DNA of 64,000 nucleotides from Deroplatys truncata (GCA_030765065.1 CM060977.1:161767052-161831051); one strand, 5' to 3'; shown: positions 10,826-22,450, counted from the stretch's first letter. Numbers and translations: made by a program. The notes: a model not told the origin generated them from the sequence alone.

Positions 10826-11934
10826 CAGTAGAATCTCATTAGTACGTTTTTGCAGGGACCTAAGGCTTTGGATGTCATAGGTGGTAAACATGTTAACGAA
10901 AATACAAAATCTGCAATTTAAGAACATAGTTATGTAACAAAATCTAATAATTACTATGTCTCCATGGGCAGTTGAAATAGATTTCAAGTACAATTTTATA
11001 GTGAATACGATCTGTGTTTCCATGTTAAATTCAATATGTGTTCAAATGGATTTGGATACACAAAACCTGAGAATAAATAAATCAAGCTTTTATGTTGGTC
11101 AACTAGGATTTTTGAGGTTATGAATGTTTTTGAGAACATAAATTGCGAATTATGGAAGCGACAATAGTGGCTTTGCTGTGTGTTTTATTACACATAATTA
11201 CACAAAATTATGTCTGTGCAGTGCGTTACGAGTACAATAGACGATAGTAACTTTGGCGTATTCAATACGATTTGAATACGGTAGGTGTTTCCATGCAACA
11301 AATTTCGTTCCGATCCTTTTCTGATCCTATTTTTCAAGAGGAAAGTTTTGCTTTAGCATTTTTCCCTTCTTTAAAAGAAGTTTCAATCAATTTAGGTTTG
11401 CTAACAATTGTGTTTAAGGTTGACGGAGAAATGTTTAACTTCCGCATTATATCCACATGTTTCATATTTGGATTGTGGTATACTTCAAGGATTTTCAGTT
11501 TTTCAGTGTTGGTTATTTACTACACTTTCTTCTTTTCATTGCAAATGAAAAGTTAAAATACAATCTACATATGTTTGGTCAACACTCAACAGTAGATTCT
11601 CTATCCCACCCACATAAATCGTGTCACACAATTATTTACATACATGCATGTGATTGGCTGCTGGTATCCACCCTGTGACCAAGGATTGATCAAAGTAGCA
11701 AATGAGGACGTCAAACTTTGAATGTGTTAAGTGCCTACTCCCACTGGACTGACCAAGGATTGGGCAAAACAGTGAATGAGGACGTCAAACTTCAAACGTG
11801 GTAAGCAGGATCGGGAAAACGCACTAAGCAAACGTTATTTATTGCATTTGGTGATTTGGAACCGCGACTTTTATAATTCAACATAATAAACGGGAAAACG
11901 TGTTAATGAGGAACATGCTAATGAGATTCCACTG
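10826..11934. mobile_element. pogo/Tigger-like non-autonomous element
   Basis: A 1109-bp element flanked by TA. The terminal inverted repeats begin CAGTAGAATCTCATTAG on the left and CAGTGGAATCTCATTAG on the right (inverted), the form typical of pogo/Tigger elements. No transposase is visible. Internally there is a direct duplication, GACCAAGGATTG...GAGGACGTCAAACTT, at 11677 and 11751 (74-bp spacing). Confidence 0.78.
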
Positions 11935-12004
11935 TACTGGCAGCACTGACGGAATTTATGGCGATTCTCTATAAATGCTAAAGTGGTTCACAAATTGTTT
12001 CATG

Positions 12005-12031
12005 CAGACAGACAGACAGACAGACAGACAG
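12005..12031 (+). repeat. (CAGA)n microsatellite
   Basis: About seven tetranucleotide units, 120 bp upstream of exon 4. Confidence 0.95.
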
Positions 12032-12149
12032 GTTGAGGGTGGATGGAAAAATAGAAGCTAATAGCTTCATATACATGTATATGAAACAATGCTGTTTTTT
12101 AACATTGGAAATTTTTTAATTTTCAATTTTTGTTTGGTGTGCATTTCAG

Positions 12150-12322
12150 ATGTTCAAGAGGGAGATACAGCAGAGGATGCAGAAGCTCGCACACTGTTGA
12201 ATAAATTCCTGGGAGCACAGGTCATACTTCAAGGAATGGAGCCACTGGTAAAGGCTTCCCACACACAAAGTGCAGCATTGGTCAAACAAGTGGAGCAGCA
12301 AAGGGTACTCTCGTCCCAGAAG
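12150..12322 (+). CDS. Internal exon 4 of the smoothelin-like gene
   Basis: A 173-nt exon with acceptor ttggtgtgcatttcag and strong donor AAG|gtaaga. It starts in phase 1 (completing an Asp codon) and ends in phase 0. It encodes about 57 residues: an acidic start, EDAEARTLLNKFLGAQVIL as a likely helix, then MEPLVKASHTQSAALVKQVEQQ, predicted to be a continuous amphipathic or coiled-coil helix. This is the most conserved-looking part of the protein in the window. The following intron runs to 63877 with no recognisable coding exon between. Confidence 0.78.
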
Positions 12323-12568
12323 GTAAGATTCTGAACATGTTAATCCTTGCACAAAGAGATCCTTTTAACATTTTGAATGATGGGTATGTATCAATATGAT
12401 TTAGATATCAGAGAGAAAGCAGTTATTTTATCATAGCTCAGCATTGACTATACATTTACCGATTTAGTATAGCTTTTTAGTACAGTATTTTCAATTTTGG
12501 GATGTAACAGAATTAATTTACATGCATTATTCAATTAATCAGTGTTTCTGGATAGTATGTACTATTTA

Positions 12569-13576
12569 TACCCCCCCCCCCATTGAATCTTTGCACTTGA
12601 CAGTTCATGTGGCTTCGTGTAACGTTGGCTATATTGTGGTTGTGACATTGCCAGAATGGCTAGTAAACAATAACAGGCTGATTGTTTTCCTTTCTGTGGT
12701 GTCTAAGTGTACATAAGTAGCGAACGTTAATGAATAATAACTATTTCATATTATTATTGTCAATTGAAAATAACTCTGCATAAAAATTGCAACATATGTA
12801 GTATAAATTATGCACTTTTGACAATATAGAAACAGTATAATGCAACCTTGCCTGTTACAATGCGCAGAAATAAACCAAATTATAAGCTGCGATAACAAAG
12901 TTATTTTCACTCACGTTGCATTCCAGATGGTTCAGGAATTTTGTCCTCCTTCTCTTGAAGTTTCACTCCCTTGTAAATAACAGGTCTTGTGTTTAGACCA
13001 AGAGCTGCTGTAGTTATCAGCAGGAATAGAGGGATGCCCGTGAACCTTCACATACTCCTCCTGTTCAAAGAATTCCGAGGTGCTTAACAGTTCCAATGCC
13101 TGACTATTAAGTAGCACATCTCGATGCAAAGGATTTTCACTTCGTGAATCGTCACTCAGTGATCAGCATCATTTTTGTGACATTGTCACATTTCAAATCT
13201 TGTATAAATAATATGAATGAAATATATATAAAAATAATAAATATAAATAAATAAATATATTCATATAAATGAACACCACAATAAGAAAACTATCAAACAA
13301 TAACCAGAAATATAAATAACAATGAAGAATATTAACTTGCAAAGAACAACTTGGCACACGTGCTAGAGGTTTACAAACTGAAACACATGGTTAGAAATGG
13401 CTACATCCGGCAACAGAGCCGCTTTCAGTTCTGCTTCCACTTTGTCATCGACCACCCAAAATACTGCCTTGTGATTGGTTTAGGAAGTCTAACGGTTAAA
13501 GCGTTTCATCTGTTTTTTTGCGAGTGTACCAACTTAATTGCTAGTTGTCAAGTGCAATGTTTCAACGGCGGGGGTA
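12569..13576 (-). mobile_element. IS630-type transposon, copy A (internally deleted)
   Basis: A 1008-bp element between TA dinucleotides with ends TACCCCC... and ...GGGGGTA. The subterminal TTGCACTTGACAG on the left pairs with CTGTCAAGTGCAA-type sequence on the right. The minus strand keeps a transposase N-terminal remnant (SEFFEQEEYVKVHGHPSIPAD) that matches copy B at 15725-16754. The DDE core is gone. The left end has a C-run of 11. Confidence 0.8.
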
Positions 13577-13579
13577 TAG

Positions 13580-14268
13580 TCTAAATTTGACCTTTGTAAT
13601 ACATCAGCCATTACCTCATATACAGGCTTCATATCACCTTTTCCTGTTCTGTTTTGTACTAGTAAAGAATGATCAATTTCTATTATTGAAAAGGGAACAG
13701 GAAGGCTAAAAATAGGGAATGTAAAGAATTTTTACTATTGCTGAGATAAATTTACACCCTAGTGCTAGTTCTCAATGCTTAACTTAATGAAATTTATTTT
13801 TATCTATTGTTTTAGCAATGAATATTGCAAATCCTTGTTACATCCTTTAACATGCTATTAACAAGCAAACACTATAAGTACAGAGCATATTTTTAAGTTA
13901 TATTTCGTACTTATTTGGCAGTTTTCACAATTTTATTATCTTGTATCAAATTGAAACATTGACAGATTCTGTTCAATGGGAATGGTTTGAAATGCAGGAA
14001 TTAATTCCAAAATAAAGCATGGTTGGTCCACCTATATCAGTAGCACCAGATGTGGTTATGTGGTTTATCAGAACCTAAACTATTTCTTCTTTCTTAGTGA
14101 TGCAAATGAAAACTGCACTGTTTCACTGATGATGGTGATGAGGAGGAGAATGAAAATATCTAAATTAATTAACTTGACATCAACATTTCCATTTATCTGC
14201 ATAGTTCCTTACAGCCTAAGCAACATACTGTTACAGATCACTATTTCTCTTCCAAATCAATTAGTTTA
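13580..14268. other. AT-rich intron sequence, no feature recognised
   Basis: Unique-looking. Short frames with ATG-rich or His/Tyr-rich composition lack splice sites. Confidence 0.4.
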
Positions 14269-14273
14269 TTTTT

Positions 14274-15108
14274 ACTTTCTCTACTACGTATAGTAAGTAG
14301 GGGAAGTATTGTATTCCACCCAAAAATTCGATACAGATTTCACCGGAAATACATGTTTTGAGACCCTCTGTATCCAAATAAAGCATTTTTGGAAACATGT
14401 CTGTGTGTGTCTGTGAACAGCATAACTCGGAAACGAACAGTTGGATAAACACCATATTTGATATTTAGGTTCAGTATCTTCCAGAGATGCGACACGAAGG
14501 TTTTCAAGAAAATCCCCCCACCCCAGACTACCCTTTACATGGAACATTTTTCGAATATTTTAATTTTCTCAAAAATGGCTCTAACGATTTTGATTAAAAT
14601 ATCATATATTTAAGATATTTTTATGGCAAATGAAATGTATATCTTGAATTTTCTGGGAATGTCTCCAAAAGTATTCTTCATTCTGAACGACTTTTGCATA
14701 ACTGGTAAACCATAAGAGATAGACAAAATTTTACTGCACAAAAAATGTAGATCGCATTAAAATACACAATTTATGTCATATACATTTTTTTTGTTGAGTG
14801 AACCATTTTTAAGATATTGCTTGTTATTCCTTTAAATTTTTAAATACTTATACTTTTTCTCAAATTCGTTATTCATTTTTTTTTTTGCCCTGGTAATGCC
14901 AAGAGAATGGAATACTCAACATAGCAACCAGCTCTTAAAATATTTGACTATCGCTTAAAGCGTATCAATTCCCCTTGCATCTACAAGAAAATTAGCAATA
15001 AGATTAACATCTCGATATCTCGATTAACATGAAGCATATGGAGAATAAGCGTTTGTAAAAATAGTTTCTACAAGAGTAGAGAAAGTCATGTGAGTGTAAC
15101 TCATCAGA
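14274..15108 (+). mobile_element. R1 repeat, full copy (835 bp)
   Basis: It starts ACTTTCTCTACTACGTATAG after TTTTT and ends ...ACTCATCAGA before TTTTT. The 3' inverse AGTAGAGAAAGT and the hairpin arms ATGTG/(C)TCAT are present. The (GT)n core is short. Confidence 0.93.
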
Positions 15109-15111
15109 TTT

Positions 15112-15720
15112 TTCTGAATGTGTTAATCAGTTTATTTTAAAAGATAAATTCTTACATTAGAAAAATGTTTGAAAGTGAAGAATATTACTCATATTTACTT
15201 ACCTTATTTGTTGTTATATAATATATTTGGGTTAGTTTCACTGTCAATAGCTTCATTATATATGCTATTGAAGATTACTCTTTCATTTTTTCATAAAATA
15301 CATGCAACAAATTATTTTCAGATTTTATAGGAACAGCTTTTGACAAAACAAACTTGTCCTTATGTTGCTTTGATATAGGATGCTGCTTAATACAAAATGA
15401 TGGGTGAAACTGAAATATTTGCTAGCTTCGAATAACTACCAAACAAGTGTGCATTGATTCCTTAGTAATTGGTTGTAAATTTGCTATTTTGCTTTATCAC
15501 CAATGTTCACATTGTTATGTATGTTGGCTGTTGATGCAGGTTTTAACAGCATCTCTTCTTAATGACATTAAGAAACCATTATCATGGTTTTTAAATCTGT
15601 CTCTCATGGATGTTGGAATTAGTAAAGGTTTGAATCTGTGCATCATCTCATTCAAAGATTAAGTATTTAGGACATTAAATTTCATTTTTGCACTGTGCTG
15701 TAGCAAGCCACTAAGACTGA
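15112..15720. other. AT-rich intron sequence, no feature recognised
   Basis: No shared repeat and no credible exon. Confidence 0.4.
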
Positions 15721-15724
15721 ACTA

Positions 15725-16754
15725 TACCCCCGCCGCTGTATCTTTGCACTTGACAGTTCGTGTGGCTTCATGTAAGGTTGGCTATATTGCGGTTGCGACG
15801 TTGCCAGAGTGGCTAGTAAACAACAGCTGATTGTTCTCCTTTCTATCGTGTCTAAGTCACATACAAAAAGTGTACACAAGTAGCGAACATCAATGAATAA
15901 TAACTATTTCGTATTATTATTGTTAATTGAAAATAAGCGATATAAGCAGCTTTGGTATGGTCGGATACTCCTTTCTATGATAATAGGCATAAATGTGTCT
16001 ACGTATGGCGTCTAATTGGAAAGCATCAATATTTGTGACTGGACGAGGCTGCTTTCTTTTCTTCCCTGGAGTTGATAGAAATACCCGTTGCATTCCAGAT
16101 GGTTCAGGAATTTTGTCCTCTTTCTCTTGGAGTTTCACTCCCTTGTGTATAGGTAACAGTTCTCGTGCTTACCCAAGAGCTGCTGCAGTTCGTTGTATGG
16201 CTTTATCAGCAGGAATAGAGGGATTGCCATGAAGTTTTACGTACTCCTTTTCCTGTTCAAAGAATTCCCGGGTTCTGCTTAAAAAGTTCCAATGCCTGAC
16301 TATTAAGTGGCACACCTCGGCGCAAAGGATTTTCACTTCGTGAATCACTCGGCGATCGGCGTCATTTTTCAGATATTGTCGCACTTAATTTTTGTTTAAA
16401 TAAATAATATGAATGAAATATATATATAAAATAGATAAATATATATGTATAAACGAACAATAACAAAACTATTAAACAATAACCACAAATATAAATAACA
16501 ATGAATATGTAGCTTGCAAAGAACAACTCGACGCTCGTGCTAGAGATTCACAAACTGAAGCACGTGGTTGGGAATAGTTACATCCGGCAACAGAGCCGAT
16601 TCTAGTTCCGGTTCTGCTTTGTCATCGGCCATCCGGAATGCTGCCTTGTGATTGGCTTAGGAAGTCAAACGGTTGAAGCTTTTCATCTGTTTTTATGTGA
16701 GTGTACCAACTTAAACGCTAGCTGTCAAGTGCAACGTTACAGCGGCGGGGGGTA
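15725..16754 (-). mobile_element. IS630-type transposon, copy B
   Basis: A 1030-bp element between TA dinucleotides with terminal inverted repeats TACCCCCGCCGCTG. Copy A is its sister. It carries a transposase N-terminal region on the minus strand and lacks the catalytic part. Confidence 0.85.
15923..16384 (-). pseudogene. IS630-type transposase N-terminal fragment
   Basis: Two overlapping minus-strand frames joined by a frameshift near 16150. The first carries FFEQEKEYVKLHGNPSIPAD and the second IPEPSGMQRVFLSTPGKK, then NIDAFQLDAIRRHIYAYYH. The layout (helix-turn-helix region, STPGKK linker, then an FxxxAIRRHIY helix) parallels the larger pseudogene at 18.9-20.7 kb (DIPGKKHK, then DDFECIIRCTIHNSY). 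No DDE residues remain. Confidence 0.75.
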
Positions 16755-16806
16755 TAGCACACCATATGGTTACCATTGGGTGCAAGTTATCAAAAGAAAC
16801 TATGTA

Positions 16807-18120
16807 CGATGTGTGATCAAAAAATAATGGGAATTATTTTAATTTTGCGAGCCTTATACATCTGATGTTCAAAACTTTTGTTTTATTTTGTTCGTACACA
16901 TGTTCCTGATGTATGTTTGCATTTTCAGCTGTTTTTGAATATTTAGTTACTGTTGACAGTTGAAAAAATTATACATGTTTTCGAGTGCTCAGCAAATTTT
17001 TACTTTTGAAAAAGATGGATCAAAGAATTTACATTAAATTTTGCTTGAAAAATGGAATATGGTACAGCAGTGCATTCAAAATGTTGACTGTGGCGTTTGG
17101 CAAAACTACTATGAGTAAGACAAGAGTTTACAAGTGGTATAAATGTTTCAAAGAGGGATGGGAAGACATTGAAGACGACAACTGTCCTGGATGCCCTAGC
17201 ACATCTATTACTGATGACAATGTGGAAGAAGTAAGGAAAATGGTTGTGGAAAATCGCCAAATCACCATCGGAGAAGGTTGCTGATGATGTCAGCATGTCC
17301 TTTGGCCCATGCCAAGCAATTTTTTCAGATGTTTTGGAATGAAACGTATAGCAGCAAATTTTGTTCCGAAATTGTTGAATTTTGACCAAAAACGATGTCA
17401 CATAGACATCGCTCAAGAATTGCTGAATGAAGTCAAAGATGATCCAGAACTTCTAAAGAAGGTTATAACAGGTTACAAAACATGGATATATGGGTATGAC
17501 ATCAAAACTAATACCCAATCATCCCAATGGAAATGCCTGAAGAGCCAAGACTGAAAAAAATTTTGACAAGTTCAATCACATGTGAAGGTTCTTCTCACTG
17601 TTTTCTTTGATTATAATGGGATAGTGCATCAGTTCCTGCCTTATGATTGTATGGTCAATAAGGAATAATACCCAAAAGTTATGCATCATTTTCGTGAAGC
17701 AATCCAAAGAAAACAACCAGAATTGTGGCAAAACCACTCGTAGAAATTGCATCTTGGTAATGCACCCGCTCACACCTCAATGCTTGTTCATGACTTTTTG
17801 GCAAAAAACAAAACCATTATGCTGCCTCAGCCACTGTATTTGCTGGACATGGCCCCTGCGACTTCTTTCTATTCCCGAGACTGAACAGAACCATGAAAGG
17901 ATGACGTTTTGTCACCATTGATGAGATAAAAACAAAATTGCTGAAGGAGCTGAACACCATAACGAAAAGTGAGTTCCAGAAATGCTTCCAAGATTGGAAA
18001 AAGCACTGGCACAAGCGCATTATATCTAAGAGGGAGTACTTTGAAGGGGACGATGTTGATGATTAAATAAAAATTCCCTAAGAAAAACAAGTATTCCCAT
18101 TACTTTTTTATCACACCTCC
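16807..18120 (+). mobile_element. mariner element, full length, dead
   Basis: A 1314-bp element flanked by TA (16805-16806 and 18121-18122), with imperfect terminal inverted repeats sharing GTGTGAT...AAAAAA..TAATGGGAAT. Length and ends are as expected for an intact mariner. Confidence 0.93.
17015..18066 (+). pseudogene. mariner transposase pseudogene
   Basis: The frame begins MDQRIYIKFCLKNG, includes the helix-turn-helix region (TRVYKWYKCFKEGWEDIEDD) and the conserved CPSTSITDDNVEEVRKMV, and ends near WHKRIISKREYFEGDD. Frameshifts occur near 17274, 17330 and 17545, and more downstream. The first catalytic motif, normally TGDESW-like, reads TGYKTWIYGYD here, so the Asp is lost. The second, normally HDNAPAH-like, keeps only GNAPAHT. 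It cannot be active. A mariner transposase is usually about 345 residues. Confidence 0.92.
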
Positions 18121-18121
18121 T

Positions 18122-18880
18122 ACATGAACAATACCTGAAAGAAATTTAAAAAGTTCCAATCCTTGCATAGTCTTGGTAAGCCTTTTTCTTCATTGTGCCT
18201 ACATCTAAGAGACTGGGAATGATTTAGGTTAATGCAATTGGCATATTAAACAGAATGGAAATTTGGATTTGTCATTCTTTTGCAGAGGCTTAAATGCACA
18301 CTGTTCAGAATATTCTGGGTACTTCCTTCACCAATTATGTATGTGAATGGTAGTAACAGTAGAAAGTGTGAAGAAAAAGAATATAAATAATTATTTTACT
18401 TTTAGAAGGAAAAAGTAAAAGATTATGTGGAATGTCAGAGCCTTTCCTTCACACTGTGGCCACTACACAGCTTTTCACATGCTGGCTGCTGCAGCTAGGA
18501 ATCCTGACAAAGCAGTTATAACATCCACACAACCGCCTCATGTTCTCATATTTACAATTACAATTACAATGACAATGATAATAAGCACATACCTTATTAT
18601 AAGAGATGTTGGAAATGTTGTCCTTCACTATCTGCATATTTCTTGCATCTTCTCAGGAAAGTTTTATTCTATTATCGGCGCAACAGTTCTAGACATGTGA
18701 AAATCTTAATGAGAGCTATGAAGCGAGTTGCTTACCAGATCAGGAGGTGACCAGTCGTCTGCATGCTGCAGGAGTGCGTGGGACAGTCATTGTCAAATAT
18801 CCGCACACTGATTATGCACTGCACTGCACTGCACTGCACTGCGCTGATAAACTTAGTTATATACAGTATATTAAAATCCA
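18122..18880. other. Intron sequence with a (GCACT)n array
   Basis: Mostly unassigned. A pentanucleotide array (GCACT) of about five units lies at 18816-18842, possibly near the end of the neighbouring IS630-type element. Confidence 0.4.
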
Positions 18881-19354
18881 CGCTGTAAAAAGCGCTTAAT
18901 ATAAAAAACACTGTCAATCATTGCCTCCAATTCTTCCACACCTAACAACCCTTCCTCTTCTGCGGAATCACTCACATTATTGCCGTCATCGCTGCTGTCA
19001 CTACTTTCTGCACCATTATCTTGGATGAGAATTATTTCTATTTGATTTTCTGCAATTCGGTATTTTTCGAAATATTGATTCTTAATTTATTCAACATGTC
19101 GACATACATTTTCCCATTCTGGCCTTCCAATTTCAGCAAATTGCTGCCGTTATAACTGCTCCAAATATTTTAATTTAAAAGTGATATTTCTGCATGCCAC
19201 CCGTTTTTTGATATCGGCCAGGATTAATTCAATTAGGTTTAGATCTGGGCGATACGATGACAATCTAAGTACATTATGGGGATGTTGTATTACTATCTGG
19301 TCAAGTATGTATGACTTCTGAAGCTGTTTGTTGGCTTTAATTAAGTTATATAGT

Positions 19355-19472
19355 ATTTATTTAAAGGTGAGTCGGAATTGTTACACTAACATCACTTAAG
19401 TTTACACACACTCACACTTGAGTAAACTTAAATGATGTTAGTGTAACAATTCCGACTCACCTTTAAATAAAT
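19355..19472. repeat. Near-perfect hairpin, 51-bp arms, 16-nt loop
   Basis: Arms 19355-19405 and 19422-19472 are complementary at 50 of 51 positions. They begin atttatttaaaggtgagtcg and run through gttacactaacatca. The hairpin interrupts the transposase pseudogene between the second catalytic Asp and the Glu. It may be a very small foldback element. Confidence 0.92.
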
Positions 19473-20029
19473 TCAATACACATCACTGTTTCTAGCTTCT
19501 TTTCATTACAATATCAACGTAAGTTATACAGCTTTGTTTTACTCATGCTTTCATCTAAAGCTATATTATGTCTAAGTAACCAAGCTCTCATTTCTTCTTT
19601 CAAGGAATTTGAGGTAGGTGGTTTGTCAATTTGAGTGTTGACGCATTGTGAAGCATTGTCGATGACCAGAACAGACCCAGCAGGCATATTAGGTATCAAC
19701 ATGGCATTGATTCACTTCTTGTAATTTTCTGTATTCATTTCTTGATGAAAATCTCCTGTTGTTTGTTGCGACTTGTAAAAGAAGGGCATTTGGAACGAAG
19801 CCGATCTTTCCAACTGCATGAACGATAATAAGTATTTGCCCTTTGGCAACAGGTGCCTGCAAACCTAATTCGCTATCGTCACTCCAACTTTTAGATGCTG
19901 TATGACTGCTGTGTATGTATGACTCATCTTCATACACTATAGTATTTTTCTGAAATTTGTAGCACCACCTTGAAAATTGATGCTGATATAAGTACATATA
20001 AAATTATAGTCATTTGGAAAGGTGGAATT

Positions 20030-20118
20030 AGACTGAAAAATTAAATACCATAGCCGGGATTTGAACCACGAATCTTAGGCTTTCCGTGCCGTTGCTCTAA
20101 CCGACTAAGCTATCATGG
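20030..20118 (-). mobile_element. tRNA-like sequence (SINE head or fossil tRNA)
   Basis: Minus strand: it has an A box (TAGCTTAGTCGGTTAGAGC) and a B box (GGTTCAAATCCC). The acceptor stem pairs in part (CCATGAT with GCTATGG), but the anticodon and T stems have mismatches, so it is probably SINE-derived and not a working tRNA. It splits the IS630-type pseudogene; an (ATT)n array follows at 20146-20181. Confidence 0.6.
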
Positions 20119-20141
20119 AAACATTTACTTTTTATTTTTAA

Positions 20142-20145
<4 letters not shown>

Positions 20146-20181
<36 letters not shown>
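20146..20181. repeat. (ATT)n microsatellite
   Basis: About 12 units adjoining the tRNA-like insert. Confidence 0.93.
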
Positions 20182-20182
<1 letters not shown>

Positions 20183-20944
20183 TTATTTATTTATTTTATT
20201 TGTTTTGCTTTTCTGTTAGAACTCTTCTATTTGATTTCGGTTTCTTCCACTTGAACCCTAAATCTTTAATAATTTTTCTGAGATTTGTAGCACCACCTTG
20301 AAAGTTTCTGCTGTCTTTCAGCTTGATGAGCAATCTGCTTATTGTTAGCACAGTTTTTTCTTCCACATAGGAATTGTGAATCGTGCACCGAATGATGCAT
20401 TCGAAATCGTCTATTTCTGTAATACGTTTAGGGACCTTATGTTTCTTCCCAGGTATGTCAAATGGCACTCTTTCATCCATATGTTTTTTTTTCTCTTATC
20501 TTTGAGAACTCTGGAAACGGAACTCGGTGAAACACCAGTTGCTTTGACTACTCTTTCTTTCACTCTTAAGGCTTTTGTGGAACTCGGATGAACATATATT
20601 TTCTTCCATCATCTCTGCTTCTTGCTTCATGAAATCGAGGACATTTGCAATTATTTCCCTACTTTGACTGTGTAACACCTTAACAGTTAACTTTGAAAAC
20701 GTAGGAGCCATGGTTATAAATATAACAAATATAAAGTAAGTACTATTTAGATACTGCACTCTTTAAAATTACAACCAGATGCAGACACTTTCTATGCAGA
20801 CTGTATGTGTTACGCACTGTGAGTAAGCAAGGGTATTATATCGCTTTCGTTGATTAAGCTAAACATAAACCATTCCTAGGCTCGGCACCTGGGGTGGCAA
20901 TCAAGGTCACGATTCCAGAAGTTTTGCGCGAGTTATAACTGGAG

Positions 20945-21750
20945 AGTTATTTGGGAGTGAGAATTAGATTTGGGAGATGGAATGATCACAAAATAAGTGC
21001 CTTAGCTAAGGGAAGATTAGCAATGACTGCTGTAAGAATATGCTTAAAGAAAATACCAGATATGCAAATTAAATGGTTGGAAAGGGTTTACAAAGCTGTA
21101 GTTGAAGCAAAAATGGTCTATGGATCAGAGATTTGGGGAAGTGACAAAGGATGGGAGATGATTGATAAAGTACATAGATCGTTCTGTAAATGTATGTTAG
21201 GTTTATCTATTTCATCACCTAATGTAGCAGCAATGTTGGAGTTGGGAAGAGTAGGTAGCAAGGGCATGATAGTAGAAAGGATACTTAAATATTGGCATAG
21301 ATTGAAATCATTGGATGAGCATAATATCTTAAAGCAATGTTTAATAATACAAGAAAAATCCAGTGATGGGATGAACTGGGCTCAAGGAATAAGGAGAATT
21401 TTACAGGAAATAGGAATGGGTAACTTATGGGAGGAGAGAGAGGGGTTAGTTAAAGGTTTCTGGAAAGAAGTGATGAACAGAGTAGAAGATATAGAGAAAC
21501 AAGAATTATTTCAAAGTCTGGAAGGAAAGAAAAGTTTGGAACTATATAGACAATTAAAGGTGGACTGGGGAAGGAGAAGTATGTGGATGTAGGTAATAGG
21601 TTAGTGAGAGAAGGGTGGGCCTGGTCTAGATTAAGTGCATATAGGCTAAGAGGAGATAGAAAGGGAGTGAATTTGAATAGGTGTCCTCTTTGTGGAGAGG
21701 CAGATAATGATTTGCATTATATAATTGAATGTGAAGAAACTAAGTTGTGG
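20945..21750 (+). pseudogene. Non-LTR retrotransposon (LINE) 3' ORF fragment
   Basis: It begins in the reverse transcriptase thumb region (SYLGVRIRFGRWNDH), runs open to 21592, then continues after a +1 frameshift to a Cys-His knuckle of form CX2CX7HX4C (CPLCGEADNDLHYIIEC) typical of LINE C-termini. It is 5'-truncated, as usual for LINEs, and the 3' end is cut by a mariner-like fragment. The palm and endonuclease domains are missing. Clade not determinable. Confidence 0.85.
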
Positions 21751-22076
21751 ATAATTTTTCCTGGCAGATATTTCGTTTTAATTCTTCCAGGGTGTTTGGG
21801 TTTGTCTTGTGCACTTTGTTTTAAGTTACCCCAGAGATAGAAGTTGCAGGGGGTTAGGTCGAGGGGGCCACAAATCTCTACTAATAATCCTGTCCTCAAA
21901 CACACTTTCATAAGGTTGTTAAGTAAAGCCTTTAAAAGTGGTTTTAAAAATGTATGGTTTCTTCTGCGCCTTTCTATGATAGCGGCAAATGGCTACAAGC
22001 ACCAAGGATGTGGTCAGGAAAACACTGCGCAGCCAGTACGTAGTGTTTTGACTCTTCCTGTATATTATGGTAAATA
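21751..22076 (-). mobile_element. mariner-like element fragment (one end)
   Basis: It matches 55430-55735 closely. The minus strand encodes the end of the DDE domain (GPLDLTPCNFYLWGNLK, the DLTPCDF-type motif of mariner relatives) and runs into the element end (cttcctgta). The other end is missing. Confidence 0.75.
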
Positions 22077-22077
22077 A

Positions 22078-22440
22078 AGCATGCTATCTTCTAGATTTTT
22101 CATAAATATTTATTTTTATTTCAAATTATTTGCTTCTCATCCTACTACCAGGTGAACAGATTAAGAGTTTATCATGTGTATGGTAGAGCCTGCATGGGCA
22201 TGCTGCTTACACTTGTGGCTATACAGCAATGTGTCATTTCCTTTACCAAAATATTGCTTCAATACTATAAACAGTAGCTAATAATACTGCAATAAAAAAA
22301 GCTTACTTAAAAAGTGATACACATCTCTATAACCCTACAAGAACATATTGAAACCGTTTCCCATAATTTCCCAAGCACTTCTGGCACTAATTAATGAAAG
22401 AAAGTGTTTCCAACTTCGCATGACATATGTTCGTATAGGT
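22078..22440. other. Intron sequence, no feature recognised
   Basis: AT-rich, unassigned. Confidence 0.4.
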
Positions 22441-22450
22441 GATTGTTTTT

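Larger units (their letters stand above)
18890..20760 (-). pseudogene. IS630/Tc1-superfamily DDE transposase relic (long)
   Basis: Read on the minus strand from about 20759. The N-terminus has a helix-turn-helix region (KRVVKATGVSPSSVSR-like, frameshifted), then DIPGKKHKVPKRITEIDD, RLLIKLKDS and LRKIIKDLGFKWKK. After a tRNA-like insertion the catalytic part follows: IVYEDESYIHSSHTASKSWSD (first Asp), VLVIDNAS (second Asp; the following His is replaced) and, after a hairpin insertion, YRPDLNLIELILADIKKRV (the Glu). An acidic tail (ESSDSSDDGNN) ends near 18900. At least two insertions and several frameshifts make it inactive. The three catalytic positions are still readable, and it is related to copies A and B. 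Terminal repeats were not found. Confidence 0.82.

Noticed and set aside
11272-11556. 94-codon ORF in the pogo-like element
   Set aside because: Hydrophobic frame with no transposase motif; the element appears non-autonomous.
20030-20118. Functional tRNA gene on the minus strand
   Set aside because: A and B boxes are present but the anticodon and T stems do not pair properly; more likely a SINE head or fossil.
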